A stretch of 33,518 nucleotides of DNA from CAYOEV01 sp964403075 (GCA_964403075.1 CAYOEV010000028.1:1-33518), one strand, 5' to 3'; positions 1 to 10,700 are shown, counted from the stretch's first letter. The notes: generated by a model from the letters alone, not told the origin. A program made the numbers and translations.

Positions 1-50
1 GGACCACCTGATTATGAGTCAGGTGCTCTAACCAACTGAGCTATAGGCCC
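1..50 (-). tRNA. tRNA with CAT anticodon (elongator Met or Ile2), 5' part only
   Basis: The reverse complement starts with acceptor strand GGGCCTA, followed by the D-arm AGCTCAGTTGGTTAGAGC and an anticodon stem CCTGA/TCAGG enclosing the loop CTCATAA, so the anticodon is CAT (plus-strand 14-16). The variable loop is entered and the gene then runs off the left edge, so the T-arm and the acceptor 3' strand are missing. A CAT anticodon fits elongator tRNA-Met or the tRNA-Ile whose C34 is changed to lysidine by TilS. The C4 and C5 in the acceptor strand and A37-A38 in the loop are compatible with the Ile2 type, but I cannot decide without the other half. Confidence 0.9.
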
Positions 51-535
51 AAAACTAGTGGCCGCCTGCAAAATACAGAAGACCTTTTCTTTTAATGGAC
101 GGCAAAATTAGTAATATCTGTCAAGGATTTCATCATGCTTTCTGGATTAGGTCCAGATATTGCCGGTTGGTAAGGTAATGGTTTGGCCTGGATCACATGC
201 TTTATGAGCTCCAACATTTCGATCCATCTTATCCATGCGTTTGTCAGCTTACAGCGAGGTGGTTGAGGCTGCCCCGAATCGCCAAGCCATATCCATTGGT
301 TGAGCACTCTTTGTTAAACTCGTTGGCTGATGATTTGTAATATGCACGGCATCTCCCTGTAGTCAAACCCCAATTTGGCCCAGAGGATGATCAGTAGTTA
401 AATATTCAGACCTGTTACGTAGCCATCTTATTGGAAGCTTGGTAATGATCATTCAGAATTGCCTAACAAAAAAAGGGACTAGGTTATGTTTCGCAGGCCA
501 TACCAAGCACCTGTGTCTTTCAGTTTTAGGTACAG
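51..535. other. Intergenic stretch without a convincing gene
   Basis: About 485 bases between the tRNA and the YdeI-like gene. Short frames on both strands have no recognisable motif and low-complexity or implausible protein sequences. I see no clear hairpin followed by a T-run and no repeat. Confidence 0.5.
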
Positions 536-1033
536 TCATAATTTCGCTGCTTTGCGGTGTTTTTGAATTCGTTTTCGTTCTTCGGTATCTAAGAAAAATT
601 GAATTTTTTCAATCTGTCTATCCATGTCTTGTATTTTCGTCAGACGGCAAATCAAACGACGCTTTTTGTTGTCAGACAATAATTTGAATTGCGTCTGGGC
701 CCACTCATCCTCATCCAATAATGTTTGCAATACTGTAGGCATTTCCACGCCGAGCGGGTTTGGATGGGGTGTCACTACCAGCAAAATTTCATTTCCCCTT
801 TGCTTTTTTAATTTTTTCAACTGCTCACCAGCCAGAATCACAAAGTAGGCGCCACGCTCGGAAAGATTCAATTCACAAGACACTTCGATTTTATCGTTCA
901 ACGAAACGAGTAAACGCTGGTGTTTCCCTTTCTCAAAAAGCGCCACTTCATCGCCATGGATGGTGCAGTAGAAATATCCACCTTTTTCGGGAGCTGACTG
1001 ATGAATTACGCGTTTTAAATGCAGTTTTGGCAT
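536..1033 (-). CDS. DUF1905 / YdeI (OmdA)-type protein
   Basis: A 165-residue soluble protein without signal peptide. The first ~95 residues form a beta-rich module with the DUF1905 pattern (KGGYFYCTIHGDEVALFEKG... then VSLNDKIEVSCEL). Residues ~105-165 are helical and look like the C-terminal part of the YdeI/OmdA family: an acidic DEDEWAQ helix, then FKLLSDNKKRRLICRL and a basic tail RKRIQKHRKAAK. Members with both modules are common in Bacteroidota. YdeI of enterobacteria has been linked to stress and antimicrobial-peptide resistance, but no biochemical activity is established that I can apply here. The gene follows the HAD-like gene by 36 nt on the same strand, so the two may be cotranscribed. 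The ATG at 1033 is the only reasonable start. Confidence 0.75.
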   Translation of the reverse strand: MPKLHLKRVIHQSAPEKGGYFYCTIHGDEVALFEKGKHQRLLVSLNDKIEVSCELNLSERGAYFVILAGEQLKKLKKQRGNEILLVVTPHPNPLGVEMPTVLQTLLDEDEWAQTQFKLLSDNKKRRLICRLTKIQDMDRQIEKIQFFLDTEERKRIQKHRKAAKL

Positions 1034-1069
1034 ATTGTAAAAACCAATGAAAAAGGCATTGCATTCAGC

Positions 1070-1528
1070 CTATTTGAAAAAAGTCTCCCCTTTGGTTAAC
1101 ATGACTTGTACCTTTTTCCAGTCCTCCCAGGCGTCGAACCCTGCCTTATCTTCAAAAAGTACATTGAAATAGGGTTTTTTATCATAATTCCCATAATCGG
1201 CATTGGGTACATCCGGATTTTCATTGATGTAACTAAAATAGATGTCTTCCCTTCTAAAAAATTGCAGGTACTGTTCCAGTTCTTTCGGATTCGAGCAACT
1301 GTACAAGATCATGATGACGTCTTCACGTTTGGAGATCAATCGTAGGGTTTCCCTGGCATGGGGATAAAATTCTTTTGAAATTTCATCTTGTTTCCAGGTG
1401 GGTTGTAGGATCGTTTCATGAATATCAAAAGCCCAATAACTACGGCTCCAACCTTTTCGTTCTTTGTTTAACAAAGCACGTTTTATCGCTTTGGTAATCA
1501 TCCATTCAAAGAAAAGGAATTGTATCAT
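1070..1528 (-). CDS. HAD-like hydrolase fold protein, atypical catalytic motif
   Basis: A 152-residue protein resembling small HAD-superfamily proteins. Motif I is WAFDIHETIL: the nucleophile Asp is present, but the usual DxDGT is DIHET, so the second Asp (general acid/base) is His and Gly is Glu. A motif II-like strand follows (VIMILYSCS, ending in Ser). Near the C-terminus VLFEDKAGFDAWEDW could supply the acidic motif IV. The conserved-looking segment YINENPDVPNADYGNYDKKPYFN lies between. The fold assignment is fairly secure; phosphatase activity is doubtful because of the altered motif I. The start may be the ATG at 1528 or the internal ATG at 1501 (MITKAIK), since the first nine residues (MIQFLFFEW) are not needed for the fold. 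It lies just upstream of the YdeI-like gene on the same strand. Confidence 0.65.
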   Translation of the reverse strand: MIQFLFFEWMITKAIKRALLNKERKGWSRSYWAFDIHETILQPTWKQDEISKEFYPHARETLRLISKREDVIMILYSCSNPKELEQYLQFFRREDIYFSYINENPDVPNADYGNYDKKPYFNVLFEDKAGFDAWEDWKKVQVMLTKGETFFK

Positions 1529-1636
1529 CTTTATAGTTGAAAATGTGGCAATCGAATCTTCAATGATTCTTCGCCTGCATGTCCACAGGATTTCCCTCTG
1601 GATAGATCACAAGCAATTGTCCATAACCAAGAGTCG

Positions 1637-4600
1637 CTACTTTACTTTAATCATTATTTCTCTTGATTGATGGATCATATCCTCACCAGGTAAACGGTAA
1701 TTGAATTTTACTGGGTACTTCCCAGACTTAATGACTGGAAATGAACTTTGTATGATCCTCATGGACCAATCCTGCTGATTTCCTTTGTAGACTTCAATGG
1801 CCGCCTGTTGAACCAAATCCATGTAATCTCTGGCTGCAACCCAGGACAGATTGTACACCGCACTCACATAATTACTGGACTGACGCCAATCTATTGCCTT
1901 TAGGGGTGGAATTCCAAAAGGATCAGCTTTGCGCCATCCAATTGAAATATCAGTGGGTATGTGGCTGTGGTAAAGCAGCGGCTGAATCTCCTCATTCAAC
2001 CACTTAGATTTTCCCAAAGCCATCAACGATATACTTTGAGCTAATTCTTTCTCCCCGAAACCTTCCAACACCCCTGATGCATTCACACCGATTTCGTGAA
2101 CTCCATTTTCAACGGCATACAGCCACCCGGAACCGAAATTCATGGTTTTCCATTTTTCTGTAAAATCCTTGAAACGACTGGTCTCAAATTCATAGGACAA
2201 CAGCTCTTTTTCTCCTGCCAGAATTTGACCTTCAGCCTCCCGTTTGCGTAATGCCAATTGTGCTGACTCATTATCCACTGTTGATGTCAATGATACGGTT
2301 ACATTTTTATCTACACTGGTGTTGTCTCGTGCAGGCATGCGATTGAGGCGGAGTTGGTATTTGCGTGTCCCTTTGATATTCTTCGGAAGTTCATATGTAA
2401 TTCTACCGTTTTGATAGTGTACCTCACTTTGTAAATGCTCACCCTCTAGCGGCTCGTAGATTACCCTATTCATCCACTCTCCAGAAGTGTCAAAAAGATA
2501 GGGTTGTCCTCGTTTTAGCTGGATGTAACCCACTGCAAATTCTTTTGGAAGAAAGTACGATTGACCGATCATCGGGTAACTGAAAGCTACATTGTCGATA
2601 GGTATGTGATCAGGCGCCTCACCAGTTTTAAATTTTACGGATCTCACTTCCTGGTAGGCACGACCATCCACCTGAACAGGCACCCAGCGACCATTGGTCT
2701 TCTCTTGAAAGCTCAAAGACACAGACAACGTCAGTTGACTATTTGGGGGTAAAATATCATGCGGTGTAAACGCAACCACATCTTTCGCTTGGTTCCACTC
2801 CCTTTCTCCATTTATTGAGTTTGACCCATGTGTCAGGTTTAAATGATCCAGACTAATTCGGAAATGCCTGGTTTCTTGATTCAGATCAACCAATTGAAAT
2901 TCCTCATCTATTGAAAAATTGAAAAGAACCTGACCCGCAGAAAATACACTTACTTCTTCTCCATCTGCAGGATTTACCTGCGAGATTACATCAAGTGTTT
3001 CGATAATATTTTGGGCATCTACTATTTCACACTCCTCTCCAATAGTGACCTGAAAACGACAGCGTCCGCTTACTAGGCCACCTAATACACTGAATCTTCC
3101 ACCCACGATTCCACGCATCCAAGTTGGGTTTGGAAGTTTAGCCTGAAGTATTGCAGCCGCTCCAATCTCTAATACTTCCACATTACGTCTCATTCCGAAA
3201 ACCCTGACACGAATTCCAATGGCACCATCGAAATATCCATAAGCCTGTCCGTTCGCGTACCATCCATTAACGCCCAGGGCTCCACGTCCAGCGCAGGAAA
3301 CATTTCCATAGTTCTTAAGCATAATATCAAACCCAGCACCCGCCATGAAGCGGGCATAAAACATGAGAAAGCGCAAGTCACCTGTATCAATGCCAAAAGC
3401 GGCGCCAAAAGCAATGCCGCTACCCCTGCCCAGGGCATTCTCATCACGCATGTAATCCAGATCAAGACCACCCAGGATTCTGCCCACATTCTCATCTGGT
3501 GCTGGACTGCCGGGAATCTGCGTGCCCATCATAAAATAACCGTTCACCTGCGCTGACAAAGGACCCATGCCCATACGAAGACCTAATCTATCTTTTGGCT
3601 CACCTATCATGATGTACCATTCTGCTGGCGAGACGTGCAGCACCGCCCAGCCCGCTCGGCCACTCGTCTGGGTGCCTGAAATCAATCCCCCCGCCGCATT
3701 AACGTAAGCTTCAAAATTTCCATGAAGTGTTTTTTGAGTAAAATCATAGTTTAAAAAAACATGTGCAGCTATTGCCGCACGTTGACCATCTACTGATGTT
3801 ACGGGTCCATAAATGTCTTCCACATTTTGATTTTGCTCTGGATCGGCGAATAAGGCCAGTCCGCCACTGGTAAGGCTTTCTTCAGTGGCTGACGCCTGCG
3901 TAACTACCTGTGCCACTTGTTGTGCTTGATTTTTCAGGAGCCCAATACCTCCACCAAAATCATTGGACATAAAATAACCATTGCCTTTAAAGGCGATGTA
4001 TCTGATGCCCCCCGATCGAAAAAATGCCATTTCAAGTGTGGCATCACCATTAAAAGATTGGCGATTCTTCATGCCAATTTGGGCAGTTGCTTTAAGTCCA
4101 AGGCCCATGGAAGCTTCTGGTATATAATTGATACCAGAGGGATTGGCAGCTGCCCGTGCATTATCGGCAGGTCTCATGGTCATTCCATGATAAAGGCCTC
4201 CACCTAGACCATATACATTCATAGGTCCGGCCACTGGCATTCCCTGCTCAAAAGACTTGAGTAAGTCGGCATACCAAAATCTATTCCCATCAATATTTCC
4301 AAATAACATCTGCGCTTGAAAACCTGACATGCCCATGATTTCAGCGGTCAGGGATCCTTGAAACCCATTTCCGTATGTAGGATCTTTTTTAAAAAAAGTG
4401 GCGCTACCTGAGATATGAAAGGCCGGACCCTCGTAGTCTACTTCCATTCTGTGGATATCTAAACGCTTGAATTCAGCGTATGCACGTCCTTCCCTTTTAC
4501 CCGATTCTCCCACAATTGTAAGCCCTGTGATTGCAGATAAGCCTTGATTATTTTCGCCCATCAGGTTAACCACCAGATCGAAATGCATGCTAACTTCAGA

Positions 4601-6031
4601 TTCCTCGCTGCTTGTGCGAATACGTTGAATACTTACCGGAAATCCTGATAAGGCGTTGGTTGCCCCCTCCGAACCAAATGAAGCAGCCCCGATGGTGACG
4701 TAGGGGGAGGTGGTTGCAAAAACTAATTCCTGAAATTGAATATCTGCCAAGGTAATGGCTTCCCCCTCAGCATTACCACCGGTAGCAATGGTCATCTGGC
4801 CATTTAAACTCACAGAAGGTCTGAAAGACCCATTGATCAATTCTACCCGCACATGGCTCGATGGATCTAGAATTACTTCACTGGTTTTAAAAAGGGGAAT
4901 AGTTACGGTTTCGGGAAAACCCACCTGAAAGGCATATCTACCAGAAGGATCGATGATGGCCTCGTAGGGCAGAGGTTCATTTTCCGAGAATGCAGGAACC
5001 AGTAACTCACCTCTAAAATTGGCTTCAATCAGTTGATTCTCCGCAATCAATACTTCCATATGGACCAGAGAATACTTCCATCCACCCAGGTCACCCTGAG
5101 ATAAATCCATGAGATTATTTCCAGATAAATTACCTGAAAATCCCTTTTCATCAATAAGCAAATTGGTCCCGGAAAATGTCAGGGGTTGTTGTTGATTGGC
5201 TTTTCGAAATGCAGAAGGCAACTGAACATCGAACTCCCTAATAAAGACGCCCCTCCAAAGTGTCCCCAATCCTGCCCCATTATGCGCACCGGGAAAAACA
5301 AGGTTAGCGGCATTTTGTAAATCACTGAAATCAAACACCAGTCCATCCACCTTAAACACCCAACCGCTTAAGCTGGGGCTTGAGAAAGAAGCCATTGAAG
5401 CCTCTACCAGGATGTTGTTCCAGTCAACAAGGTCAGTCTCAAATGAAGCCTCTACCCTACCTTCCATCAGGTGGCCATCTTCGCTGGTAGGTATTATCAA
5501 ATCCCGGGAAAATTGTATGCCCGCCAGTAGATGCATCGATTGGTATCCATCACAATCAAAAGTTACGGAAGTTCCTTCATGGACAAGCATTTGCATGTTG
5601 TCTCCCGGAAGATTAATGCCATAAGTACCAATGATTTGTAAGGAGGCCTCACCGATAATCCCCCCCTGACTTGATAACTTAATGTCAGGTGCATAAAATG
5701 TAAGTTTCTTGCCATTTTGGGGTATTTCTATTTGCATGAATACTTCCATTTGGGCGTATCTGGGCCACAGGGTAACCTTTGTAATCGCGATATCATAATT
5801 GATACCACCAATTTGTTTTCGCAATCCAACCGGTAAAGAGGCTAGTTCGGTTGTACCCAAAAACCCAATAAACTGGTTGGATTCCTGAATGGCTTGCATG
5901 GCCAAATTGGCTTTTGCTACAAGCTGTTCTGCCGAATCCAACCGACTTACGATGAGACCATCTTCAGGTAAGGCAGCGTTAATGCCTAACGAAAATAGAA
6001 AAAATGTAACCCAGGTGATTGTTGCTTTCAT
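1637..6031 (-). CDS. Giant exported protein of unknown function, last gene of the surface operon
   Basis: I do not recognise a named family. From the ATG at 6031 the protein is 1464 residues and opens with a clear signal peptide (MKATITWVTFFLFSLGINA). The longer frame to 6073 would place 14 hydrophilic residues before the signal and overlap the upstream gene further, so it was rejected. Residues ~60-530 are beta-rich with many short amphipathic strands. Residues ~545-990 are very rich in Gly, Met and aromatic residues (e.g. GMGPLSAQVNGYFMMG, GRGSGIAFGAAFGIDTG), like a beta-repeat or barrel-like core. Residues ~1015-1135 resemble a bacterial Ig-like module (VNPADGEEVSVFSAGQVLFNFS). The C-terminal ~300 residues include YEFETSRFKDFTEKW. 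There is no type IX sorting tail; it ends REIMIKVK. Its start overlaps the stop of the barrel gene by one base (TAATG), implying translational coupling. The cell-envelope location is inferred from the signal peptide and neighbours. Confidence 0.85.
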   Translation of the reverse strand: MKATITWVTFFLFSLGINAALPEDGLIVSRLDSAEQLVAKANLAMQAIQESNQFIGFLGTTELASLPVGLRKQIGGINYDIAITKVTLWPRYAQMEVFMQIEIPQNGKKLTFYAPDIKLSSQGGIIGEASLQIIGTYGINLPGDNMQMLVHEGTSVTFDCDGYQSMHLLAGIQFSRDLIIPTSEDGHLMEGRVEASFETDLVDWNNILVEASMASFSSPSLSGWVFKVDGLVFDFSDLQNAANLVFPGAHNGAGLGTLWRGVFIREFDVQLPSAFRKANQQQPLTFSGTNLLIDEKGFSGNLSGNNLMDLSQGDLGGWKYSLVHMEVLIAENQLIEANFRGELLVPAFSENEPLPYEAIIDPSGRYAFQVGFPETVTIPLFKTSEVILDPSSHVRVELINGSFRPSVSLNGQMTIATGGNAEGEAITLADIQFQELVFATTSPYVTIGAASFGSEGATNALSGFPVSIQRIRTSSEESEVSMHFDLVVNLMGENNQGLSAITGLTIVGESGKREGRAYAEFKRLDIHRMEVDYEGPAFHISGSATFFKKDPTYGNGFQGSLTAEIMGMSGFQAQMLFGNIDGNRFWYADLLKSFEQGMPVAGPMNVYGLGGGLYHGMTMRPADNARAAANPSGINYIPEASMGLGLKATAQIGMKNRQSFNGDATLEMAFFRSGGIRYIAFKGNGYFMSNDFGGGIGLLKNQAQQVAQVVTQASATEESLTSGGLALFADPEQNQNVEDIYGPVTSVDGQRAAIAAHVFLNYDFTQKTLHGNFEAYVNAAGGLISGTQTSGRAGWAVLHVSPAEWYIMIGEPKDRLGLRMGMGPLSAQVNGYFMMGTQIPGSPAPDENVGRILGGLDLDYMRDENALGRGSGIAFGAAFGIDTGDLRFLMFYARFMAGAGFDIMLKNYGNVSCAGRGALGVNGWYANGQAYGYFDGAIGIRVRVFGMRRNVEVLEIGAAAILQAKLPNPTWMRGIVGGRFSVLGGLVSGRCRFQVTIGEECEIVDAQNIIETLDVISQVNPADGEEVSVFSAGQVLFNFSIDEEFQLVDLNQETRHFRISLDHLNLTHGSNSINGEREWNQAKDVVAFTPHDILPPNSQLTLSVSLSFQEKTNGRWVPVQVDGRAYQEVRSVKFKTGEAPDHIPIDNVAFSYPMIGQSYFLPKEFAVGYIQLKRGQPYLFDTSGEWMNRVIYEPLEGEHLQSEVHYQNGRITYELPKNIKGTRKYQLRLNRMPARDNTSVDKNVTVSLTSTVDNESAQLALRKREAEGQILAGEKELLSYEFETSRFKDFTEKWKTMNFGSGWLYAVENGVHEIGVNASGVLEGFGEKELAQSISLMALGKSKWLNEEIQPLLYHSHIPTDISIGWRKADPFGIPPLKAIDWRQSSNYVSAVYNLSWVAARDYMDLVQQAAIEVYKGNQQDWSMRIIQSSFPVIKSGKYPVKFNYRLPGEDMIHQSREIMIKVK

Positions 6032-7728
6032 TATCGTGAAAAATGATAGTTGTAGCTCAATGTGATGGTCCATTCTTCTGTCTGCATCCGTTCTTCATTC
6101 CTTTTGGCATTGCGCCAAACACCAACCCCTGACAACTGGAAAAGCTGATTTTCTGACGATCGGAGTTGGCCGGTGGTTCTAAAATTGATCGTTCTTCCAG
6201 TACTCATGTCTGTACTTCGCGATTCATTTACTGTCAAGGCATTGGACCACCTCAGTTGATTATCAAGGTAACTTTTTGTAATACTTATGGTTGGGGCAAT
6301 GTTCGATGTGACGGCATTTCCAACGTTTTGATTAACGTTCAGAAATGCGGAAATGCTCAGTGCCTGCTTTCTCAAGTTGACTGTATAACCAGCCGAGCCA
6401 AGCATGAACCGGTTGCCAGCGCTCATGTCATTCTGATTTACTTGAGATTCTTGCCAGTTGAAATTGGCGGTCAGTTGTTGATGTGTTTGCTCATTGCTTT
6501 TGACGACATACATCAAATTCAACCCAGCACTCTTGGCTATCTGAGTAAAATCCAAGGTATCCACCCGATCGAAAGGTGTGAGCGCCTGTTGATTAATCTG
6601 ATTGAGACGCGCCTGAATATTGGTGAAGGTTTGAAAGGTTGAATAGTTGCCATTGATAGACCATTTCTCAGAAGAATTCCACCCAATACTCAAAGCACCC
6701 ACCCAGCGATTCATTTGACTTACCTTCTGCTGGGCCAGATTATCCCGCTGGATACCCAGGTTACTGGTCAACTGCAGCTTACTAGAAAACAATACTTTGG
6801 AACCATTTAATGTAATATTCTCAAAATCACTGGCAAAAAAATAAGCGCCATGGGTGCGGTATCCAGGATCTACCCGCTCGTAGGCAGCACCTAAGGAACC
6901 CCCTTTACGTTGGTAATTGACGCCGTATTTCACCGCACGAAAGACCTCAGTAGTTTCATTAAAGGGTACCAATCCGGGATTTAAAAAGCCTTTCGGTGAA
7001 ACAGTTTCAGGTAGCCGAATGTCACGGGTCAATGCCGACCACGCTTGGGAAATATCGAACTGAATATTTGCGTGCGGCCTAATTGCAGTCTCTATGCTCC
7101 AGACTAAATTGGCTTCAGGTTTTAGAGCCAATGAATCCACGAACAGCGCATCTTGCGGTCGATCCTGACCTTTAAACATGATCACAGACACCGATGCCCG
7201 GTTTCCCTCGTACGAAGTTTTAAATCCAGATCCCCATCTTTCGTAACTGGCGCTCTGATTGCTCAGACTGTCAGTTGGGTCAATGGCTTTTCTGAACCTG
7301 CCATGAAGCAGGTGAACACTCAAATTTTTAAATTTTTGCTCAACACCGACACCTAAAAACAAATGTCCGCCCACGGTGTATTTGGAGAAATTCATGCTGG
7401 CATATCCCATGTGAGCTGTAAAACCTTTGTACGTTGGATGTAGGCTGTACTGGTTGAATGGCTGCCCAAAAGCCTGTTGCTGATTTGAATACGAGAAACT
7501 GAAAGGAATCTGCCATTCATAGATACTGAAATTGGTTGTACCAGTTAACACGAAACTGTAAGGGTTCCTTCTGGCATCCATTCCTTGTGCCAAATAACCA
7601 ATTTGATTGAACGATATACCGCCAGTCACTTTCACCGGCTCGGTTTCGCCGATCAATTCCAGATTTTGACCGAGGACAGGTACCGTTGATATACAAATCA
7701 CCCATTTGATCGTCCATCGGTAAGTCAT
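6031..7728 (-). CDS. Outer-membrane beta-barrel protein of unknown function
   Basis: A 565-residue protein with a signal peptide ending ...ISTVPVLGQ. The mature part is a near-continuous series of alternating hydrophobic/polar strands of 8-12 residues with turn-like Asn/Asp/Gly between, ending in an aromatic strand (WTITLSYNYHFSR), as expected for an outer-membrane barrel of perhaps 20 or more strands. The segment from QPFNQYSLHPTYKGF through FLGVGVEQKFKN to HLLHGRFRKAID looks like a family signature I associate with uncharacterised Bacteroidota outer-membrane proteins; this is memory, not a search. There is no plug domain or TonB box and it is much longer than PorP/SprF. It overlaps the upstream SprB-repeat gene by 4 nt (ATGA) and the downstream giant gene by 1 nt. 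A role as outer-membrane anchor or channel for the neighbouring surface protein is inference. Confidence 0.85.
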   Translation of the reverse strand: MTYRWTIKWVICISTVPVLGQNLELIGETEPVKVTGGISFNQIGYLAQGMDARRNPYSFVLTGTTNFSIYEWQIPFSFSYSNQQQAFGQPFNQYSLHPTYKGFTAHMGYASMNFSKYTVGGHLFLGVGVEQKFKNLSVHLLHGRFRKAIDPTDSLSNQSASYERWGSGFKTSYEGNRASVSVIMFKGQDRPQDALFVDSLALKPEANLVWSIETAIRPHANIQFDISQAWSALTRDIRLPETVSPKGFLNPGLVPFNETTEVFRAVKYGVNYQRKGGSLGAAYERVDPGYRTHGAYFFASDFENITLNGSKVLFSSKLQLTSNLGIQRDNLAQQKVSQMNRWVGALSIGWNSSEKWSINGNYSTFQTFTNIQARLNQINQQALTPFDRVDTLDFTQIAKSAGLNLMYVVKSNEQTHQQLTANFNWQESQVNQNDMSAGNRFMLGSAGYTVNLRKQALSISAFLNVNQNVGNAVTSNIAPTISITKSYLDNQLRWSNALTVNESRSTDMSTGRTINFRTTGQLRSSENQLFQLSGVGVWRNAKRNEERMQTEEWTITLSYNYHFSR

Positions 7729-10700
7729 TCTATTACCAATTTTCTGCTCTTTGTTTCACCTGCCGCATGAACCTGTAACAAGTACTGACCTTTCGGACCC
7801 TGTGCTTCTAAAACAAAATGGTGTAGTGCACTTTTATCAGAATAATGAAATTGCAACATGCTTCCACTCAGATGTAACAGACTCAGCGTGACCTCGGATG
7901 CCTGATCCAACTCAATATCCACGTTAAACATCCGGTTAGTTGGATTGGGATAAACGGCTAAATCTTTGATTCCATTTTCAAGTGTTGCAAACACTTGTGA
8001 ATCTGATGGGTGTAATACTGGATGAACGACAATTTCCTGATCAAAAAAAGACTCACATCCTGCCAGTTGGGCCACCATTCCGATTTGAAACAAGCCGGTA
8101 TCCCCAAAAACTATTTCCGCATAAGAACCATTTTGATAGATGACGCTATAATCACCCTCCGAGGGCCAATTCCAATTGACAAAATCTGGTGGCGGCCAGC
8201 TGATGTCTATGACCATAATGGTATCTCCTACGATGGCTTCATCGGCCATAAGAAACTGTGCATCAAGTACTTGGTCACTAATAATTAAGTCAAAATTTGC
8301 AGATGCTTGACAACCATTTTCATTCGTATAATTGAGTTGGTAACTACCGCCTTTATCTAGAAAAACTTCACTTTCCTGAGAGTAAAAACCATTGTCAGCT
8401 GTCCATTTGTATATTCCTGGGAGATCAAAATTCAGGTGATAATGTTGACCTTCGCATAGCTGTCTATTGGGAATGGTGAGTGGTACAGGGTCCGGATCAC
8501 TTAAAGTATAACTGCCCGCCCATTGGCAGCCATTTGCGTCCTGAATGATGACCGCGTAATTGTTGGCCGCCAGCTGTTCTCGGATCATGCCTTCTCCATG
8601 ATCCGACCACTGAATAGTATAGGGCGGTTGGCCCCCACTTACTTGTAGCTCAATGGAGCCGTTGCTCAAGCCTGTACAAGTCGGATCATTAGCTATTTCA
8701 TTTACCCCGATTGGTCTTGGTAGATCTATCTGATAGGTCTTGGTAGTTATACAACCATTGCCATCGGTTACGGACAACACATATTCTCCACGGCTCAGAT
8801 GATCGATGTAATTTCCACTTGTACCTGTAGACCATGAAATATCAAATGGCGGAATGCCCTCACTAATTAAAAATTCTATTCTACCATCTGAACGATCCGA
8901 GCAAGAGGGATAGACCAGGTCTACTGTTTCCAATTGCGGACCCGTTTCATTGCCAATGCCCACTGATACATTTTTTTGACAATTGAGTGCGTCTTTGACG
9001 ACCACCTGGTAAAGACCGGCGGGTAGATCATTTTTCAAATTACCTGAAAACTGGTAAATCCCGCTTTTGTACCAGTCAAAAGTATATGGTGGAGTTCCCC
9101 CATCAGCTGTAAGTACCGCACCACCATTCGCTTCGCCACATGTGGCGGAAGAAACATCTGTCAATCGCGCATTTAGTTTATCTGGTTCGGTTATACTAAA
9201 ATTATGGATGTACTCACACCGTAATTGATCGGTAATGATCAACTCGTAAGCCCCCGGTTTGAGGTCTTCAATGTTCACAGTGCCAGAAGTGTTATTTTGT
9301 TCCGAACCCGCAAGCGCATAGCTGTATGGTGGTGTCCCTCCATTGATAATTCCCGCCAATCTTCCATCTGAGGCCCCGTTACAAGAAATTAAAGGAGCTT
9401 GTAACGGGTCAAACGTCAGTGGCTCGGGTGCGGTGATTGTAAAATCCATGGTGTTTACGCATCCGTAACGATCTTTTACGGAAGCAGCATAAGTGCCAAT
9501 GCCAAGATTCTCAAAGATGGAAGATGCCTGATAACCTGCTCCATTCAATTGAAATTGATACTGGCCATGTCCCCCACTGGCAGATAACTGAATCCAACCG
9601 TCCTGACCATTCGCACAACTGACCTGATGTATCACCTCTACATTGATTTGCAATGGAGGGGGCTCGATCATCATCAATTGAAACCGGATTAGGTCAGTAT
9701 CTGCGTTTAACTGACAACCATTTTCATCAAAGACTTCAATGGTGTAGCTTCCACTTCTCAGACCACCCAATACATGAAGACCAGCGTTTAAATCCTTCCA
9801 TTCATGTGACTCAGTTCCATTGGCTACCACTCGGTACGGCGCCTTTCCACCATTTAATTGCATGGAAAAAGTACCGTCTTTTGCACCTTGGCATGATACG
9901 GGTCGACTGTCAGTTAATGATGCCCCTATAGGTACTGCATCTGGTATCTCTACCCATTGCGTAAATGTGCAAATGCCACGGGACACCTTTAATTGGTAAA
10001 AGCCAGCCTCCAGGTTAATGAAGTGAGCAGTATCCGTGTTGAATAGGTTTTGTTGCTGCCCTGTGTTGACCAGTTCGTAGCTGATGTCATCGCTTAAAGC
10101 CGGTCCTCCGACGGCCATTAATCGCAAATGACCGTCAATCCCCGCGTAGCAGGTGGGTGGCTGGGCATCAGTGAATAAAAGCGCCAACGGATGAGAAGTG
10201 TCCGGAACGTTTACCTGAAAAATTTCTACGCAGTTATTTTCGTCTCTCACCTGCACTTCATTTTCTCCAGATGACAGACCATCAAAAGTAAATTGGTCAC
10301 CTACTTTTTCTGAAGCCAAAGAACTGTTGATTCGTACGCTGTAGCCGGAGGCCCCAGGAGTCCCACCGAAAATCGTAAAAGAAATCTCACCATCATTTCC
10401 TCCAATACACGTAGGCGGGGTAGGAACAAAATCGTCCATACGGATTGCTTCAGGTTGCAGCACTTGAAAGGTGTTGGTCCATTCGCATTCTCCAGGTAAA
10501 CCTGAATAATTGGCATCTGTGACCCTGACAGAATAAAAACCCGCAGCTAAATCGGTAAAAAGTAATTCCGATTCGATATCCTCTACATTTTGCAACTGAC
10601 TACCTAACTCATTGAGGAGTGCAGCTCGGTAGGGCGCAGTGCCACCCATGATCCGAAAAGTTGCTTCACCTTTACTCAAGCCCTGACAAGAATTATGAAT

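Noticed and set aside
1529..1636. Short inverted repeat GAATC/GATTC downstream of the surface operon as terminator
   Set aside because: Five-base stem only and no T-run on the minus strand.
5412..5624. Plus-strand frames inside the surface operon, e.g. 70 residues here and 158 residues at 6166-6642
   Set aside because: They lie antisense to long, clearly real coding regions, have no recognisable motif, and have odd composition.
6032..6073. Upstream start of the giant exported protein
   Set aside because: It puts polar residues before a perfect signal peptide and deepens the overlap with the barrel gene; the TAATG overlap at 6031 is the natural arrangement.
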